DNA of 33,470 nt, from contig JAUCBJ010006788.1 in assembly GCA_032718475.1 (NCBI GenBank), positions 1 to 33,470 on the forward strand, read 5' to 3'. Positions 1 through 10,313 of this stretch are shown here, piece by piece; position 1 is the stretch's first letter; the number at the start of each line of letters is the position of its first letter. The DNA comes from Nemertoderma westbladi (taxonomy: Eukaryota; Xenacoelomorpha; Nemertodermatida; Nemertodermatidae). The position numbers and the translations under genes are program-made. The notes beneath the pieces are model-generated. The model ran no database searches. It was not told the DNA's origin and was given only the letters and a program-made list of their open reading frames with translations.

Positions 1-506
1 ATAGCCGACAAATGAATGCCTTTTGGCTGAAATTTTCAGAGAACATGCCCACGCCATAGGTGCGTTTGTGGTATAAGTTTGAAGCCCCTAGGTCTAATGG
101 GCTAGGAGCGCGAGGCTACGTTATATCGAAAAATAGCGTTTTTTGAAAATTTTCTTACTTCCCCGAAGACAGGGCCAAAATGGCCAATTTCGGAAATCTG
201 AAATTTTGATAGATTACGTATAATTTATCTAGCTAAAAGTTCAGCGTAGGACATTTGGAGATTTGTTTTTTGTTTTCGAGATAATTTTGGATTTATAAAA
301 AAAAACGCGATTTTCGGGAAATTTTCCAACTTTGACCTTTGACCTTTGACCCTTAAAGGTCAAAAATCAAAAATCGTAGGGTTGAGCGATTCTTAGAATC
401 TGGAGTACTATACGCGTGCCGAGTTTCGGCTTCCCAGCTATTGTAGATCTCTAGATTCAGTGAACTCCGCGGAATATCCTATATGTAGAAACGTGTACAC
501 GGGAAG

Positions 507-533
507 GTTGGCTTCCTGACTGCGGAAGCCAAC
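507..533. repeat. Perfect 10-bp inverted repeat inside the 2.2 kb unit
   Basis: Arms GTTGGCTTCC (507-516) and GGAAGCCAAC (524-533) flank a 7-nt loop. The same hairpin recurs at 2708-2734 and 4908-4934, so it is a fixed part of the repeat unit. No function can be assigned. Confidence 0.85.
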
Positions 534-1022
534 GAATTTACTCTTTATTTTTTTACTTTCTGAGAGTCCGCATATCCAACGAGGGAGCGGATGCTAGGAG
601 GGGGAGAGAAGAGAGAGGATATATAAGAGGGGGGGTAGAGTTAGGGAATATGAAGGTTTTACAAAATGACTGACAGGTGTGTAGGTACACTGTACGGTGT
701 TGTAATATTATTCAAGAATGTAAATAGAATATTAAGTGTAGATATGAACTTCTGAAGTCTATATACAGTAGTAAACCCGCCATCCCTCCCAAATTACATT
801 AATATATTGTATTTTATAAATTGTTTGTCGTCTTATTCCTTGACCCATTGACTACAAGCCCTGTTAACCCCCTATCTTATCAACATATAATAAATTATTG
901 TATGAATAATATTCAATTGTTATAAGAAATTTGGGTACCCACATAATAAGCATGAATGGACAGGGTCATACCAGGGAAGGGGAGGGGGGGGGGGGGGGTA
1001 ATAAACATATTATATTTTATAG

Positions 1023-1061
1023 CCCCAATCCCATCAACACAAGTGTTGATGAGGATTGGGG
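1023..1061. repeat. Near-perfect 18/19-bp inverted repeat inside the 2.2 kb unit
   Basis: CCCCAATCCCATCAACAC (1023-1040) pairs with 1043-1061 across a 2-nt loop with a single bulged base. It is repeated at 3223-3261. It lies about 25 bp after an interrupted run of about 17 G, which is also repeated in the second unit. Confidence 0.85.
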
Positions 1062-4000
1062 AAAAACACTTTCTATATAAGAATAAATATAGTTTATCTT
1101 TGCACTTTGCAGTTTCATGGCCACCTCCATTTTCATAGCCAACCTGGAATTAAGTGCTTCTAACATCTTATGTATAATAGGTACAATTCCATCATAATGT
1201 ACCTAAAACATCTTAAAATATGTTTATGCATCTACTAATACCAAATTCAAGTTGATACAATAAGATTTACGAGATTTGAAAAAATTAAAAAAAAAATTTT
1301 TTTTTCATCATATATTTCAAATTCCAGAATTGAAAATGCTCTAATTTTTTTTCTATTGATTTTAATCGAAAACGGTTTCGAAATTTGGAATCAGCGCATC
1401 AATATTTACCAGAAAAAGTGTTTTCGGGCAAAAATTTTTTTTTTGCGCAAATCGTCAAAAATTGGCAAATCTCGTAAGGGGGGACCGCACCGTGATTTTT
1501 GGCCAAAAATAAAAAACGCTGAAATTTGGTGAAAAGTTGCGCAAGAATAAATGGTATAATAAGTTATTGGACCATTTTCGATAAAAACCACTTTTGGCCA
1601 ATTTATGGCCAATTAAGTAAAAAAAATTGGCCCTTTTTTAAAAAAGTTTGTCCCCCCTATGGCCCCTGAAGATTAATTTTTTTTATAAAACAATGTATAG
1701 TGGATTTGTAGAACTCAAAAAATCAGACAGGCTTCATTTTTTTTTTGGAGCCCCTAGACCAAGGGTTCTCGAGATATTGGCTTCCGAAAATTTGCGTTTT
1801 TTGAAAAAAAACTGAATTTTTGGTGGACAAAAATTTCCGTCGTCCATTTACTCCAAAACGGTAGATTTTTGTGCTTAACTTTCTGTCTACAGAAGGTAGC
1901 TATTGAGTAGTACTAAAACATGTTAAAGTTTAAAAAAAAAATAAGCAGAGAATTTTGAGAAAATTAATTTTCCCCAAAGTGGTTTTTTCCGATTTTGCAA
2001 TTTTCCACCTTTTGTCCACCCTTTTTCCCCCCCTAAAATTGACCAAGGTCCGGATCTGAAATATTGAGAAGGTAGATCCACCTTCCCTCTATTGATTAAA
2101 AGTGGAACGGTCTCGATCCGATATATACTAACAGAGCTACATAGCTTACGAAATTGGCTCAAATCGTCGGAAATTGGCGCCGTAATGTCTACGACTTGCC
2201 CATAGCCGACAAATGAATGCCTTTTGGCTGAAATTTTCAGAGAACATGCCCACGCCATAGTTGCGTTTGTGGTATAAGTTTGAAGCCCCTAGGTCTAATG
2301 GGCTAGGAGCGCGAGGCTACGTTATATCGAAAAATAGCGTTTTTTGAAAATTTTCTTACTTCCCCGAAGACAGGGCCAAAATGGCCAATTTCGGAAATCT
2401 GAAATTTTGATAGATTACGTATAATTTATCTAGCTAAAAGTTCAGCGTAGGACATTTGGAGATTTGTTTTTTGTTTTCGAGATAATTTTGGATTTATAAA
2501 AAAAAACGCGATTTTCGGGAAATTTTCCAACTTTGACCTTTGACCTTTGACCCTTAAAGGTCAAAAATCAAAAATCGTAGGGTTGAGCGATTCTTAGAAT
2601 CTGGAGTACTATACGCGTGCCGAGTTTCGGCTTGCCAGCTATTGTAGATCTCTAGATTCAGTGAACTCCGCGGAATATCCTATATGTAGAAACGTGTACA
2701 CGGGAAGGTTGGCTTCCTGACTGCGGAAGCCAACGAATTTACTCTTTATTTTTTTACTTTCTGGAGTCCGCATATCCAACGAGGGAGCGGATGCTAGGAG
2801 GGGGAGAGAAGAGAGAGGATATATAAGAGGGGGGGTAGAGTTAGGGAATATGAAGGTTTTACAAAATGACTGACAGGTGTGTAGGTACACTGTACGGTGT
2901 TGTAATATTATTCAAGAATGTAAATAGAATATTAAGTGTAGATATGAACTTCTGAAGTCTATATACAGTAGTAAACCCGCCATCCCTCCCAAATTACATT
3001 AATATATTGTATTTTATAAATTGTTTGTCGTCTTATTCCTTGACCCATTGACTACAAGCCCTGTTAACCCCCTATCTTATCAACATATAATAAATTATTG
3101 TATGAATAATATTCAATTGTTATAAGAAATTTGGGTACCCACATAATAAGCATGAATGGACAGGGTCATACCAGGGAAGGGGAGGGGGGGGGGGGGGGTA
3201 ATAAACATATTATATTTTATAGCCCCAATCCCATCAACACAAGTGTTGATGAGGATTGGGGAAAAACACTTTCTATATAAGAATAAATATAGTTTATCTT
3301 TGCACTTTGCAGTTTCATGGCCACCTCCATTTTCATAGCCAACCTGGAATTAAGTGCTTCTAACATCTTATGTATAATAGGTACAATTCCATCATAATGT
3401 ACCTAAAACATCTTAAAATATGTTTATGCATCTACTAATACCAAATTCAAGTTGATACAATAAGATTTACGAGATTTGAAAAAATTAAAAAAAAATTTTT
3501 TTTTTCATCATATATTTCAAATTCCAGAATTGAAAATGCTCTAATTTTTTTTCTATTGATTTTAATCGAAAACGGTTTCGAAATTTGGAATCAGCGCATC
3601 AATATTTACCAGAAAAAGTGTTTTCGGGCAAAAATTTTTTTTTTGCGCAAATCGTCAAAAATTGGCAAATCTCGTAAGGGGGGACCGCACCGTGATTTTT
3701 GGCCAAAAATAAAAAACGCTGAAATTTGGTGAAAAGTTGCGCAAGAATAAATGGTATAATAAGTTATTGGACCATTTTCGATAAAAACCACTTTTGGCCA
3801 ATTTATGGCCAATTAAGTAAAAAAAATTGGCCCTTTTTTAAAAAAGTTTGTCCCCCCTATGGCCCCTGAAGATTAATTTTTTTTATAAAACAATGTATAG
3901 TGGATTTGTAGAACTCAAAAAATCAGACAGGCTTCATTTTTTTTTTGGAGCCCCTAGACCAAGGGTTCTCGAGATATTGGTTTCCGAAAATTTGCGTTTT

Positions 4001-4981
4001 TTGAAAAAAACGGAATTTTTGAGGGACAAAAATTTCCGTCATCCATTTACTCCGACAAAAGTAGATTTCTGTGCTTAACTTTCTGTCTACAAAAGGTAGC
4101 TATTGAGTAGTACTAAAACATGTTAAAGTTTAAAAAAAAAATAAGCAGAGAATTTTGAGAAAATTAATTTTCCCCAAAGTGGTTTTTTCCGATTTTGCAA
4201 TTTTCCACCTTTTGTCCACCCTTTTTCCCCCCCTAAAATTGAACGAGGTCCGGATCTGAAATATTGAGCAGGTAGATTCACCTTCCCTCTATTGATTAAA
4301 AGTGGAACGGTCTCGATCCGATATATAGTAACAGAGCTAGAGCGCTTACGAAATTGGCTCAAATTGCCCAAAATTGGCGCCGTAATGTCTACGACTTGCC
4401 CATAGCCGACCATTGAATGCCTTTTGGCTGAAATTTTCAGAGAACATGCCCACTCTCTAGGCGCGTTTGTGGTATAAGTTTGAAGCCCCTAGGCCTAATG
4501 GGCTAGGAGCGCGAGGTTACGTTATATCGAAAAATAGCGTTTTTTGAAAATTTTCTTACTTCCCCGAAGACAGGGCCAAAATGGCCAATTTCGGAAATCT
4601 GAAATTTTGATAGATTACGTATAATTTATCTAGCTAAAAGTTCAGCGTAGGACATTTGGAGATTTGTTTTTTGTTTTCGAGATAATTTTGGATTTATAAA
4701 AAAAAACGCGATTTTCGGGAAATTTTCCAACTTTGACCTTTGACCTTTGACCCTTAAAGGTCAAAAATCAAAAATCGTAGGGTTGAGCGATTCTTAGAAT
4801 CGGGAGTACTATACGCGTGCCGAGTTTCGGCTTCCCAGCTATTGTAGATCTCCAGATTCAGTGAACTCCGCGGAATATCCTATATGTAGAAACGTGTACA
4901 CGGGAAGGTTGGCTTCCTGACTGCGGAAGCCAACGAATTTACTCTTTATTTTTTTACTTTCTGAGAGTCCGCATATCCAAC

Positions 4982-6068
4982 TAGGTAGGGTCTAGATATG
5001 TTATGTAATAACGGCTAACATTCTCAGATTTAATATTGCCATCATAATCTTATTGTTATATACTTATTTATTACACTGTATAATTATGGGAGGCCATGAG
5101 TGCTATTATATTGCGGACATACAAGGTATCAAGGGCTTTGCGAATTTTAAAGATTAATATTTTGGTGGTTCACCCAGCCATTATTGCATGGCTGGGTGAA
5201 CAAATACAGTAGTTAAAATTTCAAATATAAATTTTAAAGTGTTTCCAGAAATGTCATCTTAGACTTTGCGTATAGTATGAATTACTATATAATATAAAAA
5301 TACTCCATGCTTTAGGCCAAAGATCATATAGATCATGATCAAAGGTCATATAAATGACCCTTTTGGGCAAATTGACAAAAATTGTGTATATCGTTAACTA
5401 ACTAGCAGTTTGGCTGTAGCGTTTGGCGGAAATTCAAATTTTTAAAACGTTCCATTGGGCCCAACTCGAAATCCGTCGGTCGGACTCGCTCGAAACGAAA
5501 ATTTAGAAAGTGTAATGGGGGTCTATCCACCTACTGGGATAGTCGGCTTCCCCCTTATACCCTATCTCGACCAAATATACCCCTTTCTCAACATTATTCC
5601 CTGATTTCTGTATTGGGTGAGGAGGAGTATATAGTAGTTAGTGAGGGCTAAAGCCAATTTCCACCTTGACGGCGGTTAAAAAACAACCTCTATCATCAAG
5701 TAGGAATTCTAGCTACAGTATTTCTTCATATAAATTAGTTGCTCTTTGGCTTTGCTAGTTCACCAAAACCAATATCGGTAAATGTAACGGCTGGTATCCA
5801 AGGCACCTTTTAGTAGGAGAGTTTGTATTGGTCTATCACTCCATTACTTTATTTCATAAAACACACCAATTATTTATTCATATAAACTGCCCCATTTACT
5901 AACATTGCGCTACTTTGCTTCCACTGGAGCAGCAGCAGCTGGTATTTAATGTTTATTAGGTTGCGTTTTATATTGTTTAAGTATGGCGTGTTAGTGTCGT
6001 TATATTCATTCGCAGAATATTGTATTTTAGTTTGTATTTAATTTCAATTTCGTAATCAGTTACCTAAA
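4982..6068. other. Non-coding spacer upstream of the FReD gene
   Basis: No gene is recognised here. The only clear structure is a perfect 14-bp inverted repeat, GTTCACCCAGCCAT (5168-5181) and its complement (5188-5201), around a 6-nt loop. The last few hundred bases before 6069 are AT-rich and presumably hold the promoter and 5'UTR of the FReD gene. I cannot fix a transcription start. Confidence 0.5.
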
Positions 6069-6173
6069 ATGTTCAAGGAATCTCTTCTACTTTTAACACT
6101 TGCAGCTCTTTTAGCTGTGGAGTGTCTGGAAGAGAGCCATGGGAAATTAACCGAATTGGTTGAAAGAGACAAT
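6069..6173 (+). CDS. FReD gene, exon 1 (signal peptide)
   Basis: The 35-codon exon starts with ATG at 6069 and ends at a strong splice donor, AAT|GTAAGT, at 6174. Its product begins with a short polar N-terminus, then a Leu/Ala-rich hydrophobic core at residues 6-17, as in a secretory signal peptide, followed by a polar, Glu-rich stretch. It ends in phase 0, and the next acceptor at 8406-8407 opens onto an in-frame Asp/Asn segment leading to a fibrinogen-related domain. A secreted lectin-like protein is therefore inferred. The downstream exon is damaged, so this locus may no longer make a full protein. Confidence 0.7.
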
Positions 6174-8407
6174 GTAAGTTTGTTATTTAATGTAGAATCA
6201 ATGTGTTTGTAGAGCCACTGAAGTTCTAACTACACTTACAACTAACTTTTGCTGTTAAAGTTTAAATCTGCTAATCGCGTTCTACTGTAAGTACGATTGG
6301 TGCAAATCAAGATTCCGTTTGGTTGGTTGCACATTTGACTTCTGTAACCTCTCTGTGTCTCAAATCCTCTCCGACATCCTTATCCTATCTATAAAGTTAC
6401 ACTGTTCAAACTTCAGAATTCATCAAATTAAACGATAATAATAATAATAATATAAAAGTCACTTTTTCGAAATAATTTAGTTTCCTCCGCCGAAGCCATT
6501 CAACTTATTCTACCAAAGATAAATGTGCATGTAGACCTTCTGTACCTACCGTAAAAAGACCCCCACTTGCTCCACCAAAGCCTTTGTTAAATAAATGTGG
6601 GAGTAAGCCTACCAACCTTGTTAAATAAATGTGTGAGTAAGCCTACCAGGCTTTGTTAAATAAATGTGCGAGTAAGCCTACCAGCCTTTGTTAAATAAAT
6701 GTGTGACTAAGCCTACCAGCCTTTGTTAAATAAATGTGTGAGTAAGCCTACCAGCAGCCTTTGTTAAATAAATGTGTGAGTAAGCCTACCAGCTTTTGTT
6801 AAATAAATGTGTGAGTAAGCCTACCAGCCTTTGTTAAATAAATGTGTGAGTAAGCCTACCAGCAGCCTTTGTTAAATAAATGTGTGAGTAAGCCTACCAG
6901 CTTTTGTTAAATAAATGTGTGAGTAAGCCTACCAGCCTTTGTTAAATAAATGTGTGAGTAAGCCTACCAGCCTTTGTTAAATAAATGTGTGAGTAAGCCT
7001 ACCAGCCTTTGTTAAATAAATGTGTGAGTAAGCCTACCAGCCTTTGTTAAATAAATATGTGAGTAAGCCTACCAGCCTTGTTAAATAAATATGTGAGTAA
7101 GCCTACCAGCCTTGTTAAATAAATGTGTGAGTAAGCCTTGCAGCCTTTAACTTGTTAAATAAATGTGTGAGTAAGCCTACCAGCCTTTGTTAAATAAATG
7201 TGTGAGTAAGCCTACCAGCCTTTGTTAAATAAATATGTGAGTAAGCCTACCAGCCTTGTTAAATAAATATGTGAGTAAGCCTACCAGCCTTGTTAAATAA
7301 ATGTGTGAGTAAGCCTTGCAGCCTTTAACTTGTTAAATAAATGTGTGAGTAAGCCTAACAGCCTTCGTTAAATAAATTTGTGAGTAAGCCTACCAGCCTT
7401 GTTAAATAAATATGTGAGTAAGCCTACCAGCCTTGTTAAATAAATATGTGAGTAAGCCTACCAGCCTTGTTAAATAAATATGTGAGTAAGCCTACCAGCC
7501 TTTGTTAAATAAATGTGTGAGTAAGCCTACCAGCAGCTTTGTTAAATAAATGTGTGAGTAAGCCTACTAGCTTTTGTTAAATAACTGTGTGGGTAAGCCT
7601 ACCAGCCTTTGTTAAATAAATGTGTGAGTAAGCCTACCAGCCTTTGTTAAATAAATGTGTGAGTAAGCCTACCAGCCTTTGTTAAATAAATGTGTGAGTA
7701 AGCCTACCAGCCTTTGTTAAATAAATATGTGAGTAAGCCTACCAGCCTTGTTAAATAAATATGTGAGTAAGCCTACCAGCCTTGTTTAATAAATGTGTGA
7801 GTAAGCCTTGCAGCCTTTAACTTGTTAAATAAATGTGTGAGTAAGCCTACCAGCCTTTGTTAAATAAATGTGTGAGTAAGCCTACCAGCCTTTGTTAAAT
7901 AAATGTGTGAGTAAGCCTACCAGCCTTGTTAAATAAATATGTGAGTAAGCCTACCAGCCTTTGTTAAATAAATGTGTGAGTAAGCCTTGCAGCCTTAACT
8001 TGTTAAATGAATGTGTGAGTAAGCCTACCAGCCTTTGTTAAATAAATGTGTGAGTAAGCCTACCAGCCTTGTTAAATAAATGTGTGAGTAAGCCTACCAG
8101 CCTTTGTTAAATAAATATGTGAGTAAGCCTACCAGCCTTGTTAAATAAATATGTGAGTAAGCCTACCAGCCTTGTTAAATAAATGTGTGAGTAAGCCTAC
8201 CAGCCTTGTTAAATAAATATGTGAGTAAGCCTACCAGCCTTTGTTAAATAAATATGTGAGTAAGCCTACCAGCCTTGTTAAATAAATGTGTGAGTAAGCC
8301 TACCTCTGCTAAATTGCTTCGTATTTGTATCTAATGGTGATGAAAACAAAAATATTTTCGAATTAATAGATAAATAATCTCAAGTTACGCAATATTTATT
8401 GTTTTAG
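6174..8407 (+). other. FReD gene intron 1
   Basis: This 2.23 kb intron has a GTAAGT donor at 6174 and a TTGTTTTAG acceptor ending at 8407. Most of it, 6580-8304, is the 35-bp minisatellite. Both boundaries keep phase 0 and join the signal-peptide exon to the FReD exon, which supports the model. Confidence 0.7.
6580..8304. repeat. 35-bp intronic minisatellite, about 49 copies
   Basis: The monomer is 34-35 bp. It contains the core TTGTTAAATAAATGTGTGAG followed by TAAGCCTACCAGCC. Variants differ by TTT versus TT after GCC, by GTGTGAG versus ATGTGAG, and by an extended form containing TTGCAGCCTTTAACTTG. The extended form lies at 7138 and 7316 (178 bp apart) and at 7808 and 7987 (179 bp apart), so a higher-order unit of about five monomers has been duplicated. 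Almost every monomer carries AATAAA, a GT-rich stretch and GTGAGTAAG. The array lies wholly inside intron 1 of the FReD gene. Confidence 0.95.
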
Positions 8408-9035
8408 GATAATGACCATGACCAAGATCTGGTAACCGTCCAAAACGCGTTAAACAATATATACGGCCATCTGATAGGGGTTCAGGGGATAAAGATTCAA
8501 CAAAGAGTTGATGGATCTGTTGACTTTTACCGCACCTGGAACGAATACGTTAATGGATTTGGCGACCCGAATATCAATTTTTGGTTGGGGTTGGAGAAGA
8601 TCCACCAGCTGAGTGAAGGCGGGGTGAAGTTGAGAGTCGATTTGTGGTTCACTGGAGACGGGGTGGGTAGATCCCAATGATGAAACAATGGTAAGCTAAA
8701 GAATTACTACAACGAACACAAATACGCGGAATACAACAACTTCTCTATCGGATCAGCTGCAACTAATTATCGCCTACATGTATCCGGTTACCATGGTACT
8801 GCTGGTGACGCATTGGATATTCCAACGGTGCACCATTCTCTACCAAGGACCGCGATAATGACGGGATGACTCCTACAACTGCGCCGTAGATCATACTGGG
8901 TCGTGGTGGTACAACAGCTGCGGGTTCAGTAGCTTGAACGGAGAATATGGTGCGGGGGTTCAGAAAGGACCTTATTGGGTCGTTTTACTGCATGGGAATC
9001 CGGCTTCTCGAGTTGAAATGAAGATTTGGATTTAG
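8408..9035 (+). pseudogene. FReD gene exon 2: fibrinogen-related domain with stops and frameshifts
   Basis: The exon opens in frame after the 8406-8407 acceptor. It encodes recognisable FReD blocks: [20 protein letters not shown], then a FWLGLEKIH block, then a Leu-Arg-Val-Asp-Leu-Trp block. Two adjacent in-frame TGA codons (8678-8683) follow. The same frame then continues through a YAEYNNFSIGS block to about 8820. A 1-nt deletion near 8820 and another near 8866 shift the remaining domain. That part still shows the DRDND calcium-site-like motif, the WWYNSCGFSSLNG block and a terminal MKIW before TAG at 9033. FReD proteins (ficolin, tachylectin and FREP types) are secreted recognition lectins. 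Four separate lesions in one exon favour a pseudogene over sequencing error, but assembly errors cannot be excluded. Confidence 0.8.
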
Positions 9036-9042
9036 TAAAACT

Positions 9043-9430
9043 GTAAGTTTTATATAAAATTACTAAATAATTCCAATAGAGTTGCGTTGGAAACTAACTT
9101 TTACATTTAATTATAAAATATATATAAATAACATTAATATAATGTAAAAAAATAATAATAAAAAATATTAAAATATAATATAAATATAATAATAATAATT
9201 AATAATAATGAATTCCGAAATAAATATCGTTTTTTACTATAAAATTATTTACTTTAACGTTTTTATTATGTATTTTGCAGTTAGAATTCCCAATAAGTTT
9301 TAGAAGAGACTGAATCTTGGCTATTCTGCTATATGTTACCAGTTTATATGTGTGATGGTTATGGGTTATTGGTTTATGTTTAGTTAATATTTACAATATA
9401 TTAATAAATTATATAGTTGCAATAACTTAA
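9043..9430 (+). other. Probable 3'UTR intron and poly(A) signal of the FReD gene
   Basis: Seven bases after the FReD stop lies a GTAAGT donor (9043). A pyrimidine-rich acceptor ends in TTTTGCAG at 9280. AATAAA at 9403-9408 could end the transcript. Between them is an AT microsatellite (about 9100-9210). This is inferred from signals only. Confidence 0.4.
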
Positions 9431-9680
9431 CTTTATTTACTTAACTTGCTGTTAGACCAGGAGGGGCCGGTTGCATATAAATCAACCTTAGCTAAGGTGA
9501 ACCTTAACTCATAAGTGTTGCCTTAAATACTTCAACATCCGTATCAGTTGTTGTCTGCCTAATATTACCTAATATATTTTATAGAAACATTTTGAGAACG
9601 TCGGAGGAAGTCCGAGAGCAAAATTTGGACTTTTCAAAATCAGCTGATATAATTAAACAAATCAATTGGTAATTAAAATT
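9431..9680. other. Spacer with a MITE-end-like palindrome
   Basis: The 12-bp palindrome CCTTAGCTAAGG lies at 9486-9497, just after GGGGCCGGTTGCATA at about 9464. That arrangement looks like one terminus of a short inverted-repeat DNA transposon. I could not find its partner end in the window. Otherwise I see nothing coding on the plus strand. Confidence 0.3.
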
Positions 9681-9681
9681 C

Positions 9682-9687
9682 TTTATT
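9682..9687 (-). terminator. Poly(A) signal of the 199-aa gene
   Basis: AATAAA on the minus strand, 27 nt downstream of the stop codon at 9714. It supports transcription of the 199-aa ORF. Confidence 0.55.
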
Positions 9688-9713
9688 ACCTAATAATATA
9701 CAAATAAATCCTA

Positions 9714-10313
9714 TTATATTTTAACGCCTCTGTTTGAATATCGCCAGTTATTTGGTTTCTGGAACGGTTCCTGTGCCAAAGCGAGGGAGCGAAGAGGAGT
9801 CCTAAATGAACCGGAATCAGGGGCTGTCATACCAACCCGGATATATACCGAGCGATCAGTCACCCTGACTACGGGGGTCGGGTAGACACGGGGGAAACGG
9901 GAGTGGGGTCGGAATGATTCCGAGGTGGCGGCCCGGAATACAGGAGGGATATCAAGTGATATCCCCGCGGTAGTATCCGGGGTTACAGACGAGACTCGGT
10001 TGAAACTCCTCCGGTAAACCGACGTGTAGGGCCGGGTACCTCGCCCAGCTGTGTCACTCACCCACTCGATGTGGTTCGCAGACAGATGCTGCCGCATATC
10101 TCCGTAGGATTTAAACTTCCCAAACTTCTCGTCGAAATAAACCCGCGAAAGTTCTAGAACATTATTGTTGTCAGAGTGTCGGTAGATATCTGTCATCATT
10201 TCCCCTGCAGTCGTGTTCTCTCGGATTGCCAATGGTGGCGCCTCGTTTCTATGGTAATACCACGTGTGGTCTATTGGTAACCATGGCGACCAAGGATGGC
10301 TAGCTTTCGGCAT
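9714..10313 (-). CDS. Single-exon gene, 199 aa, function unknown
   Basis: An intact ATG-to-stop frame on the minus strand, convergent with the FReD gene. Its GC content is clearly higher than that of the flanks. A canonical AATAAA (TTTATT at 9682-9687 on the plus strand) lies 27 bases past the stop, as expected for a real transcript. The protein is basic, rich in Pro, Arg, Ser and aromatic residues, and has no signal peptide or membrane segment. Visible features are a Trp-rich N-terminus (residues 8-19), a WYYHRNE segment at 18-24, a KFGKFKSYGDMRQHL segment near 64-78 and a TSVYRRSFN segment near 98-106. I do not recognise a family. The repeated Tyr-Arg-Arg type motifs recall small axonemal microtubule-associated proteins, but that is only an impression. 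Confidence 0.6.
   Translation of the reverse strand: MPKASHPWSPWLPIDHTWYYHRNEAPPLAIRENTTAGEMMTDIYRHSDNNNVLELSRVYFDEKFGKFKSYGDMRQHLSANHIEWVSDTAGRGTRPYTSVYRRSFNRVSSVTPDTTAGISLDIPPVFRAATSESFRPHSRFPRVYPTPVVRVTDRSVYIRVGMTAPDSGSFRTPLRSLALAQEPFQKPNNWRYSNRGVKI

Larger units (their letters stand above)
1..4981. repeat. ~2.2 kb tandem repeat array (about 2.3 copies)
   Basis: The same sequence starts at 1, 2202 and 4402, giving periods of 2201 and 2200 bp. The third copy breaks off at about 4981, where the neighbouring unique sequence begins. The array runs off the left edge of the window. The unit is AT-rich, has homopurine and homopyrimidine runs and a G tract, and has no convincing ORF: its short open frames show no domain and simply recur in each copy. 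Copies 1 and 2 are nearly identical over most of their length. The segment 1780-2200 differs from its counterpart 3980-4400 at many positions. I see no transposase, LTR or RNA gene in the unit, so a satellite or a tandemly duplicated non-autonomous element are both possible. Confidence 0.95.

Noticed and set aside
956-4413. Short ORFs in the 2.2 kb units (such as 956-1138 and its copy 3156-3338, and 1406-1612 and 3606-3812)
   Set aside because: They are repeated with the unit, cross homopolymer runs, show no domain, and the G tract makes their frame unstable.
6580-8304. CRISPR-like array
   Set aside because: There are no unique spacers; the monomers are directly adjacent and the setting is a eukaryotic intron.
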